Below are positions 26,201-33,462 of a stretch of DNA of 43,696 bases, one piece after another (the stretch's first letter is position 1; each line of letters opens with the position of its first letter). The stretch comes from Planctomycetota bacterium. Its GTDB lineage: Bacteria; Planctomycetota; Planctomycetia; Planctomycetales; Planctomycetaceae. The stretch spans positions 1 to 43,696 of the forward strand of contig QWPB01000163.1 in NCBI GenBank assembly GCA_003671275.1, written 5' to 3'. The position numbers were made by a program, and so were the translations under genes. The notes below the pieces were generated by a model. The model had not been told where the DNA came from, did not search any database, and worked only from the letters and a program-made list of their open reading frames with translations.

Positions 26201-27079
26201 GATGATCTCGTAAACCATCAACAGACCGATCCCGGCATGCAGCAACACCACTCCGGCCCGCTTCTGGAACACCATCCAGCAACCCAGCATCAGCACCAGT
26301 CCACAGAGCGTCCCCTTGAGCAACTGGTAAAGAATCCGCATGCCCGCGTCTTCCAGTGGCGGGGAGAGCAGGACTGCGGAACTGCCCACGGCCGACAGAA
26401 CCGCCATCGACAGCATGAACCAGCGGGTGGACCGCGTCTGTTCATCACTCAGGCCGAGAAACACCAGGGCTCCCGAAGCAGCCAGCAGTGTCAATCCCAT
26501 GATCTGCCACACCGTGTCGTATCCAATCACAGCTGCGGTCTGAACTCCGTCGGCGGTCGCGGCGGTTTCGATAATGGACCAGGTCAGCAACGAACCCAAT
26601 CCAATGACTCCCAGTCCAGAGTACAGGAGTGTTCCCTTGGACTGGATCCGGAAGCGAACGGCGTGGGCCGCCAACAGATTGACGAACATGACGGCCCCGA
26701 TCGTCCAGCCGCGGGGAAACCAGAAACCGTACTTGTCGGGAATGGGTTCCATCCCGGGACAAATCGCGGGCGGTGTGAAGATCTCGAATCGGATCCAGAC
26801 GAACAAATTCTCGAAGACCGCGCGGAACGAACGAGCCTGAGCCAGTTCATCCTTGTCGATCCGAAAATATTCCCGCACCGCTTGCCAGACATCGGCGTCG
26901 ACTTGTGCCAGCGTACCCGCCAGAACGTTAAACGAAGCCAGCGCCAACAGCACAACAGTCAGTTTCAGTGACGCCAAAGGCCGCACAATTGCCGAGACTT
27001 TGCCCCACAACCCGGCGGCTGCGGGTTGAGCCGGAGCAAAGCCTTCACGGGACGCTGGGGGGATTTGCGAAAGGGTCAT
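23231..27079 (-). CDS. ccsBA: Giant ResB-CcsA fusion, cytochrome c biogenesis (system II heme export/ligation)
   Basis: Fusion of the two system II cytochrome c assembly proteins, 1282 residues in the inner membrane, exporting heme and attaching it to CxxCH of apocytochromes. The N-terminal ResB/CcsB part (about 1-640) has LASLKLTVVLLALASFNVL and a large periplasmic domain. The C-terminal CcsA part (about 960-1282) carries the WWD heme-handling motif near 1169 (WGRFWGWDPKENGALI) and candidate heme-ligand histidines in HVVAISGRIYISG, HVVTISLGYS and GLHSYG. Between them is a ~315-residue soluble insert starting IFYEGRAQPIDSLARNALL, then a Pro/Ala-rich linker and a charged coiled-coil-like stretch. 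Start ATG has GGAG upstream. Confidence 0.93.
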   Translation of the reverse strand: MTLSQIPPASREGFAPAQPAAAGLWGKVSAIVRPLASLKLTVVLLALASFNVLAGTLAQVDADVWQAVREYFRIDKDELAQARSFRAVFENLFVWIRFEIFTPPAICPGMEPIPDKYGFWFPRGWTIGAVMFVNLLAAHAVRFRIQSKGTLLYSGLGVIGLGSLLTWSIIETAATADGVQTAAVIGYDTVWQIMGLTLLAASGALVFLGLSDEQTRSTRWFMLSMAVLSAVGSSAVLLSPPLEDAGMRILYQLLKGTLCGLVLMLGCWMVFQKRAGVVLLHAGIGLLMVYEIIVGMNAGTMEASMQIEEGHTATYTTDIRSSELAVIDLSDAKEDVETIIPGRMLVEGAAFDDSRLPFAIELLDYYPHSDLYNKVAKFRMSRPGQPAEAPKEPDLATTGLGQTFRIVDLPTSVGTDTSGQVDTPSGYVRVIDRQTRKEVGIYLVTTILTRPESIQHNGKTYMLELRFRRTYTPFHLTLKDVQKNVYVGTDRPKDFRSVVTLVDKSHGTKLEDVHIWMNNPLRYGGFTFYQSNYDPGGQGHGEITSLQVVENEGWMIPYMACMITAVGMLFQFGVVLLRFLSRVAQPGFLKSGLSLNDDTDHYAFIGNTIAISLSVLVFGGIVVMFVRTKASDSEFDYAAFGNIPIFYEGRAQPIDSLARNALLSISDKDAISAASVGVAEAPASPEKPPLAAPDAQKADAAPVSKTGIPAVRWLLDVVTDEQGVSTDAADKHQVFRVENLELQKALGLEKRERFRYAIREFREKLIGMEKEIQQARDLKSDLRNLYQRKLLTLERQVNNYDKIRLMFTDPTTVFPAPPMPTMEQIQADPQGAQAMFFQLRDYLGALAKLSRDGQFAIVVPMDLGVTGDRLPLPTRSDWMTFIEAAAVNAVENDVSGKTSPAVDHWKGMLAAYRRNDPAKFNEHVMAYTAMLHAATPEQLTVKSSGAVLDLERTAFEHFFNRVGPLNLASWLYVLAFVLVALGWIANVLGGMRSIHLAALTLGLLTFGLHVVAISGRIYISGRPPVTNLYSAAVFIGAGAALFGLVLELFLKKGLGTTLACVAGYLSLRVANGLTTDGDTFAVLQAVLDTQFWLATHVVTISLGYSTTYVAGFIGVVYILGGILTPALGVEDRKRLASMMYGTLCFAIFFSFVGTVLGGLWADDSWGRFWGWDPKENGALIIVLWNALVLHARWGGMVRERGMASLAVLGNIVVSWSFFGVNELNVGLHSYGVTEGRAFSLAVFAGTQLVIALLAVLPRKAWWSFRRDNTESPSVSEGSEGML

Positions 27080-27184
27080 CGATCAACTCCAGAGACACTT
27101 TTCGTTGCACCGGATGTGGCCTTCCACGATTGTCGTGAAACGACACACTCAAGCCCGGCGGCAACCGGCCCACCGGGGGTGGGA

Positions 27185-27766
27185 TTACGGCAGCTCAATC
27201 GACTCCGTAAAGGCGATGAACTTCGCCGTCTCGCGCAGGGCGAACGCGTTCGGACCCTGCAACTTCACAAACCAGGTCGCCTCGGGACGCGCGATGACCA
27301 CACCCAGGATCGTATCGACGGCCCCGACCAACTGGACCATCGCGCCTTGGTGGGCCCCACATTTGACAGCCTTCACCTGACCCGTCAGCGTGGCTTCATC
27401 CACGGGCTCCAGCTTCACCTGACCGCGCCATCGATTGACGTTGTCGATCAACGATTGATCCGGCCCCAGCCGAATGAGACTGATATCACACTTCTGATCA
27501 CCATCGAGGACGGCCAGCGAGATCGACCGCATGGGGGCGTTCGGCTGAACCGTCCACCCTTCCGGTAATGTGTACTGCGGTCCAGCGGGAGCCGCAGGCT
27601 GCCCGTTCGTTGCAGTGGGTTTGGCAGGCTGATCCCGCCTTTCAGAAATTTCGGCAGGCACCCGGACCTGCTGGATCCCCTCGGAGGGAGTACAGCCTCC
27701 CAGCCCCAGGGAAACCAGCCCTGCCAGTGCGATACAGCCTGTAGTGGCAAAGCGAAAGGAACTCAC
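27185..27766 (-). CDS. Lipoprotein of unknown function upstream of ccsBA
   Basis: Predicted lipoprotein of about 193 residues. The N-terminal hydrophobic stretch ends in a lipobox (SLGLGGC), then a Thr/Pro/Ala-rich linker, then a compact domain beginning YTLPEGWTVQPNAPMR and containing GDQKCDISLIRL and TWFVKLQG, resembling small surface-exposed domains of planctomycete proteins. The start is set to GTG 27766 because it gives a normal short signal peptide with GGGA upstream; the open frame to 27871 begins with TTG. It lies 105 bases before ccsBA on the same strand, with a small hairpin between (TGTCGT/ACGACA, 27131-27145), so co-expression with cytochrome c assembly is likely but unproven. Confidence 0.75.
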   Translation of the reverse strand: MSSFRFATTGCIALAGLVSLGLGGCTPSEGIQQVRVPAEISERRDQPAKPTATNGQPAAPAGPQYTLPEGWTVQPNAPMRSISLAVLDGDQKCDISLIRLGPDQSLIDNVNRWRGQVKLEPVDEATLTGQVKAVKCGAHQGAMVQLVGAVDTILGVVIARPEATWFVKLQGPNAFALRETAKFIAFTESIELP

Positions 27767-27991
27767 AAGTGATTCCCAGACAAGGATTTCAGGCGGGAGG
27801 ACCGTGGCGGGTCGATCAGGTATCAACCGGCGCGAGGACAGCACACCATTATAGTCCCCCCAATCAATCAAAGTACATCAGCGGGTCTGAGCATTAGGAA
27901 AAAGTGGGGGGGCCACCGGGGCCAGTTCACTTCTGTCTCTTGACGGGAAGGCGTACGATCCTCGAATCACCCGACCTTCTGGAGAACGATC

Positions 27992-28387
27992 ATGACTCGT
28001 CGAATCGCATTGTTCATTCCCGCCCTGCTGGCCCTGGGAGCCGTCCTGATGCACGTTCAAGCGGAACCCGCCCAGAAGGCTCCGGCCTTGCTGCGGCATG
28101 TCGTCATGTTCAAGTTCAAAAAGGATGCCACGCCGTCTCAAATTGATGAAGTCGTTAAGGCTTTCGGTGAACTTCCCCAACAGATCGATGCCATTCACAG
28201 CTACGAATGGGGCACCAACAACAGCCCTGAAATGTTGGACAAGGGGTTCACGCACCTGTTCCTGGTGACGTTCAAGTCCGAAGCTGACCGGGCCACATAC
28301 CTGCCGCATGCCGCTCATCAAGCATTCGTGGCCAAGCTCAAGCCAGTTCTCGAAGAACCGATGGTGATCGATTACTGGGCGAAGTGA
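27992..28387 (+). CDS. Exported Dabb (stress-responsive A/B barrel) domain protein
   Basis: Small protein of 131 residues with a signal peptide (MTRRIALFIPALLALGAVLMHVQA) followed by one complete Dabb domain: LLRHVVMFKFKKDATPSQID, the middle SYEWGTNNSPE and GFTHLFLVTF, and the C-terminal HAAHQAFVAKLKP. Dabb proteins form ferredoxin-like alpha+beta barrels, usually dimers; their role is mostly unknown and most are cytoplasmic, so export is noteworthy. The ATG has GGAG upstream. It is convergent with dapB, with 27 bases between their stops. Confidence 0.85.
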   Translation: MTRRIALFIPALLALGAVLMHVQAEPAQKAPALLRHVVMFKFKKDATPSQIDEVVKAFGELPQQIDAIHSYEWGTNNSPEMLDKGFTHLFLVTFKSEADRATYLPHAAHQAFVAKLKPVLEEPMVIDYWAK

Positions 28388-28414
28388 CTTCGTCCAGCGC
28401 CGGAGACGCAACTC

Positions 28415-29215
28415 TTAAAGCCCGAGTACGTCGTTCATCGAGTAGAGCCCGGCAGGCTGTGACGCCACGAACTTGGCAGCCGCCAAGGCTCCGTAGGCGT
28501 AGCTGTCACGGGTATGGCCCCGGACGTAGACCTCCAGGGTTTCACCCATCATGCCAAAGATGATTGTGTGTTCGCCGACATTGTCACCGGTCCGGACGGC
28601 GTGGTAGCCGATCTCGTTACGGGGCCGCTTGCCGGTTTGGCCTTCGCGACCATGGACATGGTTCGGCTGACCCATTTCTTCGGCGACAATCTGACCGAAT
28701 TTCAGGGCCGTGCCGCTGGGGGCATCTTCCTTAAAGCGATGATGCCTTTCGACAATCTCGACATCCACCCCCGAAGATAGATCTTTCAGAGCGCGGCTGG
28801 CTTCCCGCACCAGCTTCATCGCCAGATTCACCGCCAGGCTCATGCTGGGGGAGTAACAGACGGCGGTTTCCTGGGAAGTGGACTTCACCGCTTCCCGCTG
28901 CTGCTCGTTCAGCCCTGTGGTCGCAACCACTAGCGGAATGCGCCGCTGGGCACAGACTTCGGCGATATGCAGGCAGGCTTCCGGGATCGAGAAATCGATG
29001 ATCGAATCAACCGGTTCCGTCAACTGAGAGGCAATCTTGACGCCGATCGGGCCGATGCCCGCCAGTTCGCCAACATCTTTACCCAGAGCCTGACTGTGGG
29101 GCGACTCCAGAGCGGCGACGACCTTCAGGCCCGGGTCCGCAGCCGCCAGGGCCACCACCCGCTGGCCCATTCGTCCAGCAGCTCCGTGGACAGCGATTCG
29201 AGTAATGTCAGCCAT
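28415..29215 (-). CDS. dapB: 4-hydroxy-tetrahydrodipicolinate reductase
   Basis: NAD(P)H-dependent cytoplasmic enzyme of lysine and diaminopimelate synthesis, reducing 4-hydroxy-tetrahydrodipicolinate to tetrahydrodipicolinate. At 266 residues it is full length. The Rossmann motif VHGAAGRMGQRV (GxxGxxG at 11-17), VVATTGL near 97-102, the catalytic ERHHRFKEDAPSGTA segment (His158-His159, Lys162) and the substrate-binding Gly-Thr (168-169) are all present. The ATG at 29215 has GGGGGA upstream; the longer open frame to 29275 is not needed. No other dap gene is adjacent. Confidence 0.96.
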   Translation of the reverse strand: MADITRIAVHGAAGRMGQRVVALAAADPGLKVVAALESPHSQALGKDVGELAGIGPIGVKIASQLTEPVDSIIDFSIPEACLHIAEVCAQRRIPLVVATTGLNEQQREAVKSTSQETAVCYSPSMSLAVNLAMKLVREASRALKDLSSGVDVEIVERHHRFKEDAPSGTALKFGQIVAEEMGQPNHVHGREGQTGKRPRNEIGYHAVRTGDNVGEHTIIFGMMGETLEVYVRGHTRDSYAYGALAAAKFVASQPAGLYSMNDVLGL

Positions 29216-29345
29216 GTTCGTTCCCCCGATGATCCGTGATCTCATCATCGTATCGGCCACTGCCGGGTGACACAAATCGCAGCGTCTGATGCGTCAGGCG
29301 AGTCCGTCCGAGCGGGGGGCCGGGGGCCGTCGGGGTCTACCGCAA

Positions 29346-29374
29346 TTGACAGTTCGTGCGGTTCTATGTTAACC
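29346..29374 (+). promoter_or_regulatory. Candidate sigma70-type promoter for the receiver gene
   Basis: A perfect -35 TTGACA (29346-29351) is followed after 17 bases by TTAACC (29369-29374), a weak -10. A TATGTT overlaps but at 14-base spacing. A second TTGACA occurs at 29402. It lies about 65 bases upstream of the receiver start codon. Confidence 0.4.
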
Positions 29375-29438
29375 CAACCCCGCCAGGCCGAGGAATTGTC
29401 ATTGACAGACAACTTTCCGCCTGACCGGGAAGGTTCGC

Positions 29439-29852
29439 ATGGTCGCTCTACGACATGACTATCGAGTGTTGATCGCCGACGATGATCGGGGGTTTCGCGA
29501 GACCCTGGAGGAGATTCTCACCCCCCACTTTCAAACCTTGACCGTGGAATGCGCGGAGCAGGCGATCGAAGTGGTGGAGCATGACCCAATCGATCTGGTG
29601 CTGTTCGATATGCATATGCATCTATTGACCGGCCTCGAAGCGTTGGGCATTGTCAAGCAGCTGCGATCGGAACTGCCGTGCATTTTGATTACGGCGGATC
29701 TGACGGATCTGCTGCGAGCCCAGGCGATGGAGGCCCAGGCTCATGCCGTCCTGAAGAAGCCGATCGCGCGTCGCGAGTTGCTGATCCAAGTGGGATCGGC
29801 CCTGTGGACACTGCACCACGATCCTCGGCTGGCCGAATGGCTGGCCTGTTGA
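29439..29852 (+). CDS. Stand-alone response regulator receiver protein
   Basis: Cytoplasmic two-component receiver protein of 137 residues with no output domain. The acidic pair Asp14-Asp15 in VLIADDDRGFRE, the phosphoacceptor Asp57 in LVLFDMHMHL, Thr85 in ILITADL and Lys106 in AVLKKPI are in place, so it should be phosphorylatable. No histidine kinase is adjacent. AAGG lies 7 bases before the ATG. The gene precedes an FHA-domain gene by about 136 bases on the same strand, suggesting linked signalling. The short C-terminal tail HDPRLAEWLAC has no recognised domain. Confidence 0.92.
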   Translation: MVALRHDYRVLIADDDRGFRETLEEILTPHFQTLTVECAEQAIEVVEHDPIDLVLFDMHMHLLTGLEALGIVKQLRSELPCILITADLTDLLRAQAMEAQAHAVLKKPIARRELLIQVGSALWTLHHDPRLAEWLAC

Positions 29853-29988
29853 ACATCGTGGGGCAGAGACGGTAATCTCGTGCCACACGGGGCTCTCCGC
29901 TGACCCACGGGTCGCGGAGAGGGTGGTTGGTTCTGTATCACCGGGTTGTCTGGTGACAGAGCGCCGAACTCCCCAGGTGGGGCAATTC

Positions 29989-30657
29989 ATGGCAACAGTC
30001 ACCTTTCAAGTGCTTGAGGGTTTGGAAGCTGGTCGCCTATTTTGCGACCTGGAGACCCCGGTGACCATTGGCCGTGAAGAGGACAATGACATCCGCCTGA
30101 ACGATGATCGGGTCAGTCGCTTTCACGCCAAGATTCAGGAAGACGCCGGACGGGTAATTCTCACCGATCTGGAAAGCACCAACGGAACCCGCATCAACGG
30201 GCACCCCGTGCGGATGTGGGTTCTGCAGATCGGAGACCAGATCCTGTTTGGTCGATGCCTGCTCGTGTATGGCAGTCCTGAAGAATTGGCGGGAGCGGCG
30301 TTTCGTCCCAAAAAATCCGATTCCGGGCTGTCGATTCTTCCACCCGAGCACGGGGATGACGACGAGGGAACTCACCTGCCCATCCCGGAAGAACCGGCCC
30401 CGCCTCCCTGCCCGTTCGGACAGCGTCCCGAAATGCCGGGTCAGATGAGCCCATTGCAGGCGGTCCAGGTTTCCGACCTGTTGTCCTATGTCCGCTCGAT
30501 CGTACTCTTTGTACTGGAAAGCGGTGAGGAGCAACGCCCCGTCCCGACAAAAGGCTCGAATCGCATGACGGTTCCCCCGGAAAGTTGGCACCAGTTGCAA
30601 AAGCTTCAGCTGGACCTATCCCAGCTACTTCGTGAAATTGCCGATCCCGCCGAATGA
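29989..30657 (+). CDS. FHA-domain protein
   Basis: Protein of about 222 residues with an N-terminal forkhead-associated domain that binds phosphothreonine peptides. Key residues are Gly28-Arg29 in VTIGREEDNDI, Ser43 and His46 in VSRFHAKI and Asn65-Gly66 in STNGTRING, all intact. The C-terminal half is a Pro-rich linker followed by a helical segment (QVSDLLSYVRSIVLFVLES) and a second helix (LQKLQLDLSQLLREIADPA), perhaps an oligomerisation region. ATG 29989 has AGGTGGGG upstream. With the preceding receiver it fits signalling by Ser/Thr kinases, which are abundant in planctomycetes, but no kinase lies in the window. Confidence 0.9.
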   Translation: MATVTFQVLEGLEAGRLFCDLETPVTIGREEDNDIRLNDDRVSRFHAKIQEDAGRVILTDLESTNGTRINGHPVRMWVLQIGDQILFGRCLLVYGSPEELAGAAFRPKKSDSGLSILPPEHGDDDEGTHLPIPEEPAPPPCPFGQRPEMPGQMSPLQAVQVSDLLSYVRSIVLFVLESGEEQRPVPTKGSNRMTVPPESWHQLQKLQLDLSQLLREIADPAE

Positions 30658-30773
30658 TGCGGTAATGTTCGGTGGATCGCATAGCGTTTACTTCGCCGGA
30701 CTCAGACGCCAGAATCGATGAGCTTTTGAGGCCGCGAGGCGGTTTCCATTCACCCTCAATGAAGAGTGGCTCC

Positions 30774-33395
30774 ATGCAGCGACTGTTTGTCTACGTGGCC
30801 TTTCTGGGTCTGTCCTTGAGCTTGTGCCCCCTCACGCGGGCCGAGGCTCCTCTGGTTGTGAATCCCGGCGACAAAATCGTTCTGATCGGCAACACGTTTG
30901 CCGAGCGGATGACCATGTTCGGGCACTACGAGACCCGGCTGCATGCCCGGTATCCGGAGCACAAGCTGGTCTTTCGCAACCTGGGCTGGTCAGCGGATGA
31001 AGTCGCACTGCGGCCTCGGCAGAATGCCTTTGACGACCACGGTCACAAACTCGAAGACCACAAGCCGCAGGTGATCGTCGCCGCATTCGGATTCAACGAA
31101 TCGTTCGGAGGCGAGAAGGGCTTGGCCAAGTTCGAGAAGGACCTGGTCGAGTTCATCAAGAAGACCACCAGCACCAGCTACGATGGCAAGACACCGCCAA
31201 AGCTGATTCTGCTGTCGCCCATCGCTAACGAAGACCGCACGGACCGCAAGATCCTTGCAGGCACATGGAACAACGCCCGCATTGAAATGTACACAGCCGC
31301 CATGAAAAAAGTGGCGGGTGAACACCAGGTCGCCTGTATCGATCTATTCACGCCGACGAAGACGCTCCTGGCCGATAGCTCGGCCAGCGGAAAGTACCTG
31401 ACCATCAATGGGGTCCATCTGAACGATGCGGGGTATGCCGCGCTGGCTCCGATTCTGGACGAGGCCCTCAGTGGACCGGCCCCGGCCTACAAAGGAGACC
31501 TCGGCAAGATCCATGCAGAAGTACAGGAAAAGAACAAGCAGTTCTACTACGACTACCGCGCAGTCAATGGCTGTTACATCTATGGCCAGCGGAAGACGCC
31601 GTTCGGCGTGACCAACTTCCCCGCCGAGTTTGCCAAGTTGCGGAAGATGATCGAAGTCCGCGATGGCCGAATTTGGCAGGCCGCGATGGGCGGAACGCCG
31701 AAGCAGTCGATTGATGACAGTGGGACCGGCGACTTTGTGCAGATTGAGACGAACTACAAGAACGAAATCCATCTCTCCTCACCGGAAGAGGCGAAGGCCA
31801 GCTTCACATTGCCGCCCGATTTCGAAATCTCGCTGTTCGCCTCCGAGGTCGATTTTCCGGATCTGAAGGACCCCGTGGCGATCACCTTCGACCGACAGGG
31901 TCGGCTATGGGTGACCACCAATCCGAGTTATCCACAATACCTTCCGGGGACGCCGCCGGATGACAAGATTCTGATTCTGGAAGACACCAACCGCGACGGC
32001 AAAGCCGACAAGCAAACCGTGTTCGCGCGGGGCTTGCACCTGCCGATCGGGATCGAACTGGCCGATGGCGGAGCGTATGTCTCGCTGCAGCCGAACCTGC
32101 ACTTTCTGAAAGACACGAATGGTGACGATGTCGCCGACACGAACGACATTGTTCTGCACGGATTCGACACCGCCGACTCGCATCACTCGATCAGTGCCTT
32201 TGAAGCGGGCCCCGGCGGAGAGATGTACTTTCAGGAAGGCACGTTCCACTACTCTCAGATTGAAACGCCATACGGTCCCGAACGGGTCTCCAATGCTGGA
32301 GTGTTCCGCTACGAACCACGGACCGAGAAGCTTGATGTCTACGTGTCGTACGGGTTCGCTAATCCGTGGGGCCACTGCTTTGATGACTGGGGCCAGAACT
32401 TTGTGGCCGATGCATCGGGCGGAGCGAACTACTTTGCGGCGGCATTCTCAGGCGACCTCGACTACCCGAGAAAGCATCCGAACCTGAAGCAGTTCCTGGT
32501 CAAGCAATGGCGTCCGACCAGCGGATGCGAAATCGTCTCCAGCCGCCATTTCCCGGATGACATGCAGGGTGACTTCCTGCTCAACAACTGCATCGGGTTC
32601 CAGGGAACCTTGCAGTATCGCTTTAAGAAAGACGACAAGCCGTTCTCCGGTTTTGCCGCCGATCCGGTGGAACCGCTGGTCCGGTCGTCCGATCCGAACT
32701 ACCGCCCGGTTGATCTGGTTCTGGGGCCGGACGGGGCGCTGTACATCGCTGACTGGTTCAATCCGCTGGTCGGGCATATGCAGCACTCACTCCGCGATCC
32801 GAACCGGGATCATGTGCATGGCCGCGTCTGGCGTGTGACACATAAGAAGCGTCCGCTGGTGGAACCCGCCAAGATTGTCGGGGCCTCGATTGAGCATCTG
32901 CTCGATCTGCTCAAGACCCCAGAACTGCGAACTCGGGAGAAGGCTCGCCTGGAACTGCGCGAGCGGGACACCGCCACCGTGGTGGCCGCGGTCGACAAGT
33001 GGCTGGCTGGACTCAAGGGGACCGACAGTGCGTCGGAGCATCTGCGGCTGGAGGCCCTGTGGGTCAAGCAGCAGCACGATGTGGTCGACCTGGCACTGCT
33101 CAAGCAGTTGCTGACTTCGAAGGAGTTCCCGGCCCGGGCGGCGGCCACGCGCGTGCTGTGCTACCAGCGGGATCGCGTCCCCGAGGTGCTGACCGTGCTG
33201 GAAACGCTCGTCAATGACGAGCATCCGCGAGTACGTCTGGAAGCGGTCCGCGCCCTCAGCTTCTTCGACAGTCAGGCCGCCCTCGATGTGGCTGTGCAAT
33301 CCTTGATTCATGAGCAGGACGAGTATCTGGAGTACGTTCTCAAAGAGACGACGACCACGCTCGATCAGAGGATCAAGCGGGCCGAAGCCCAGTAG
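30774..33395 (+). CDS. Exported SGNH-like / TIGR02604-type dehydrogenase-like beta-propeller / HEAT protein
   Basis: Large exported protein of about 873 residues in three parts. After the signal peptide (MQRLFVYVAFLGLSLSLCPL) comes an SGNH/GDSL-hydrolase-like domain (about 15-240), but the usual GDS nucleophile is replaced by IGNTFAERM. The late NGVHLNDAGY with the expected Asp/His is present. The middle (about 340-690) is the planctomycete membrane-bound-dehydrogenase (TIGR02604) beta-propeller, starting FTLPPDFEISLFASEV. The end (about 700-873) has HEAT-like repeats (LLKQLLTSKEFPARAAATRVL, shortened here). The C-terminal cytochrome c CxxCH domain common in relatives is absent. An in-frame ATG at 30759 is an alternative start. 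Confidence 0.87.
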   Translation: MQRLFVYVAFLGLSLSLCPLTRAEAPLVVNPGDKIVLIGNTFAERMTMFGHYETRLHARYPEHKLVFRNLGWSADEVALRPRQNAFDDHGHKLEDHKPQVIVAAFGFNESFGGEKGLAKFEKDLVEFIKKTTSTSYDGKTPPKLILLSPIANEDRTDRKILAGTWNNARIEMYTAAMKKVAGEHQVACIDLFTPTKTLLADSSASGKYLTINGVHLNDAGYAALAPILDEALSGPAPAYKGDLGKIHAEVQEKNKQFYYDYRAVNGCYIYGQRKTPFGVTNFPAEFAKLRKMIEVRDGRIWQAAMGGTPKQSIDDSGTGDFVQIETNYKNEIHLSSPEEAKASFTLPPDFEISLFASEVDFPDLKDPVAITFDRQGRLWVTTNPSYPQYLPGTPPDDKILILEDTNRDGKADKQTVFARGLHLPIGIELADGGAYVSLQPNLHFLKDTNGDDVADTNDIVLHGFDTADSHHSISAFEAGPGGEMYFQEGTFHYSQIETPYGPERVSNAGVFRYEPRTEKLDVYVSYGFANPWGHCFDDWGQNFVADASGGANYFAAAFSGDLDYPRKHPNLKQFLVKQWRPTSGCEIVSSRHFPDDMQGDFLLNNCIGFQGTLQYRFKKDDKPFSGFAADPVEPLVRSSDPNYRPVDLVLGPDGALYIADWFNPLVGHMQHSLRDPNRDHVHGRVWRVTHKKRPLVEPAKIVGASIEHLLDLLKTPELRTREKARLELRERDTATVVAAVDKWLAGLKGTDSASEHLRLEALWVKQQHDVVDLALLKQLLTSKEFPARAAATRVLCYQRDRVPEVLTVLETLVNDEHPRVRLEAVRALSFFDSQAALDVAVQSLIHEQDEYLEYVLKETTTTLDQRIKRAEAQ

Positions 33396-33418
33396 ACCGT
33401 TCAGTCGACAGACTCCTG

Positions 33419-33446
33419 GCCCACTGGTGATGACCAGTGGGCTTTT
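33419..33446 (+). terminator. Rho-independent terminator between the 30774 and 33463 genes
   Basis: A perfect 10-bp stem GCCCACTGGT/ACCAGTGGGC (33419-33428 with 33433-33442) with a GATG loop is followed by TTTT (33443-33446). It lies 24 bases after the preceding stop codon, ends 17 bases before the likely start of the ATP-grasp gene, and must therefore separate the two transcripts unless read-through occurs. Confidence 0.85.
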
Positions 33447-33462
33447 CCCATGGGGACGCACG

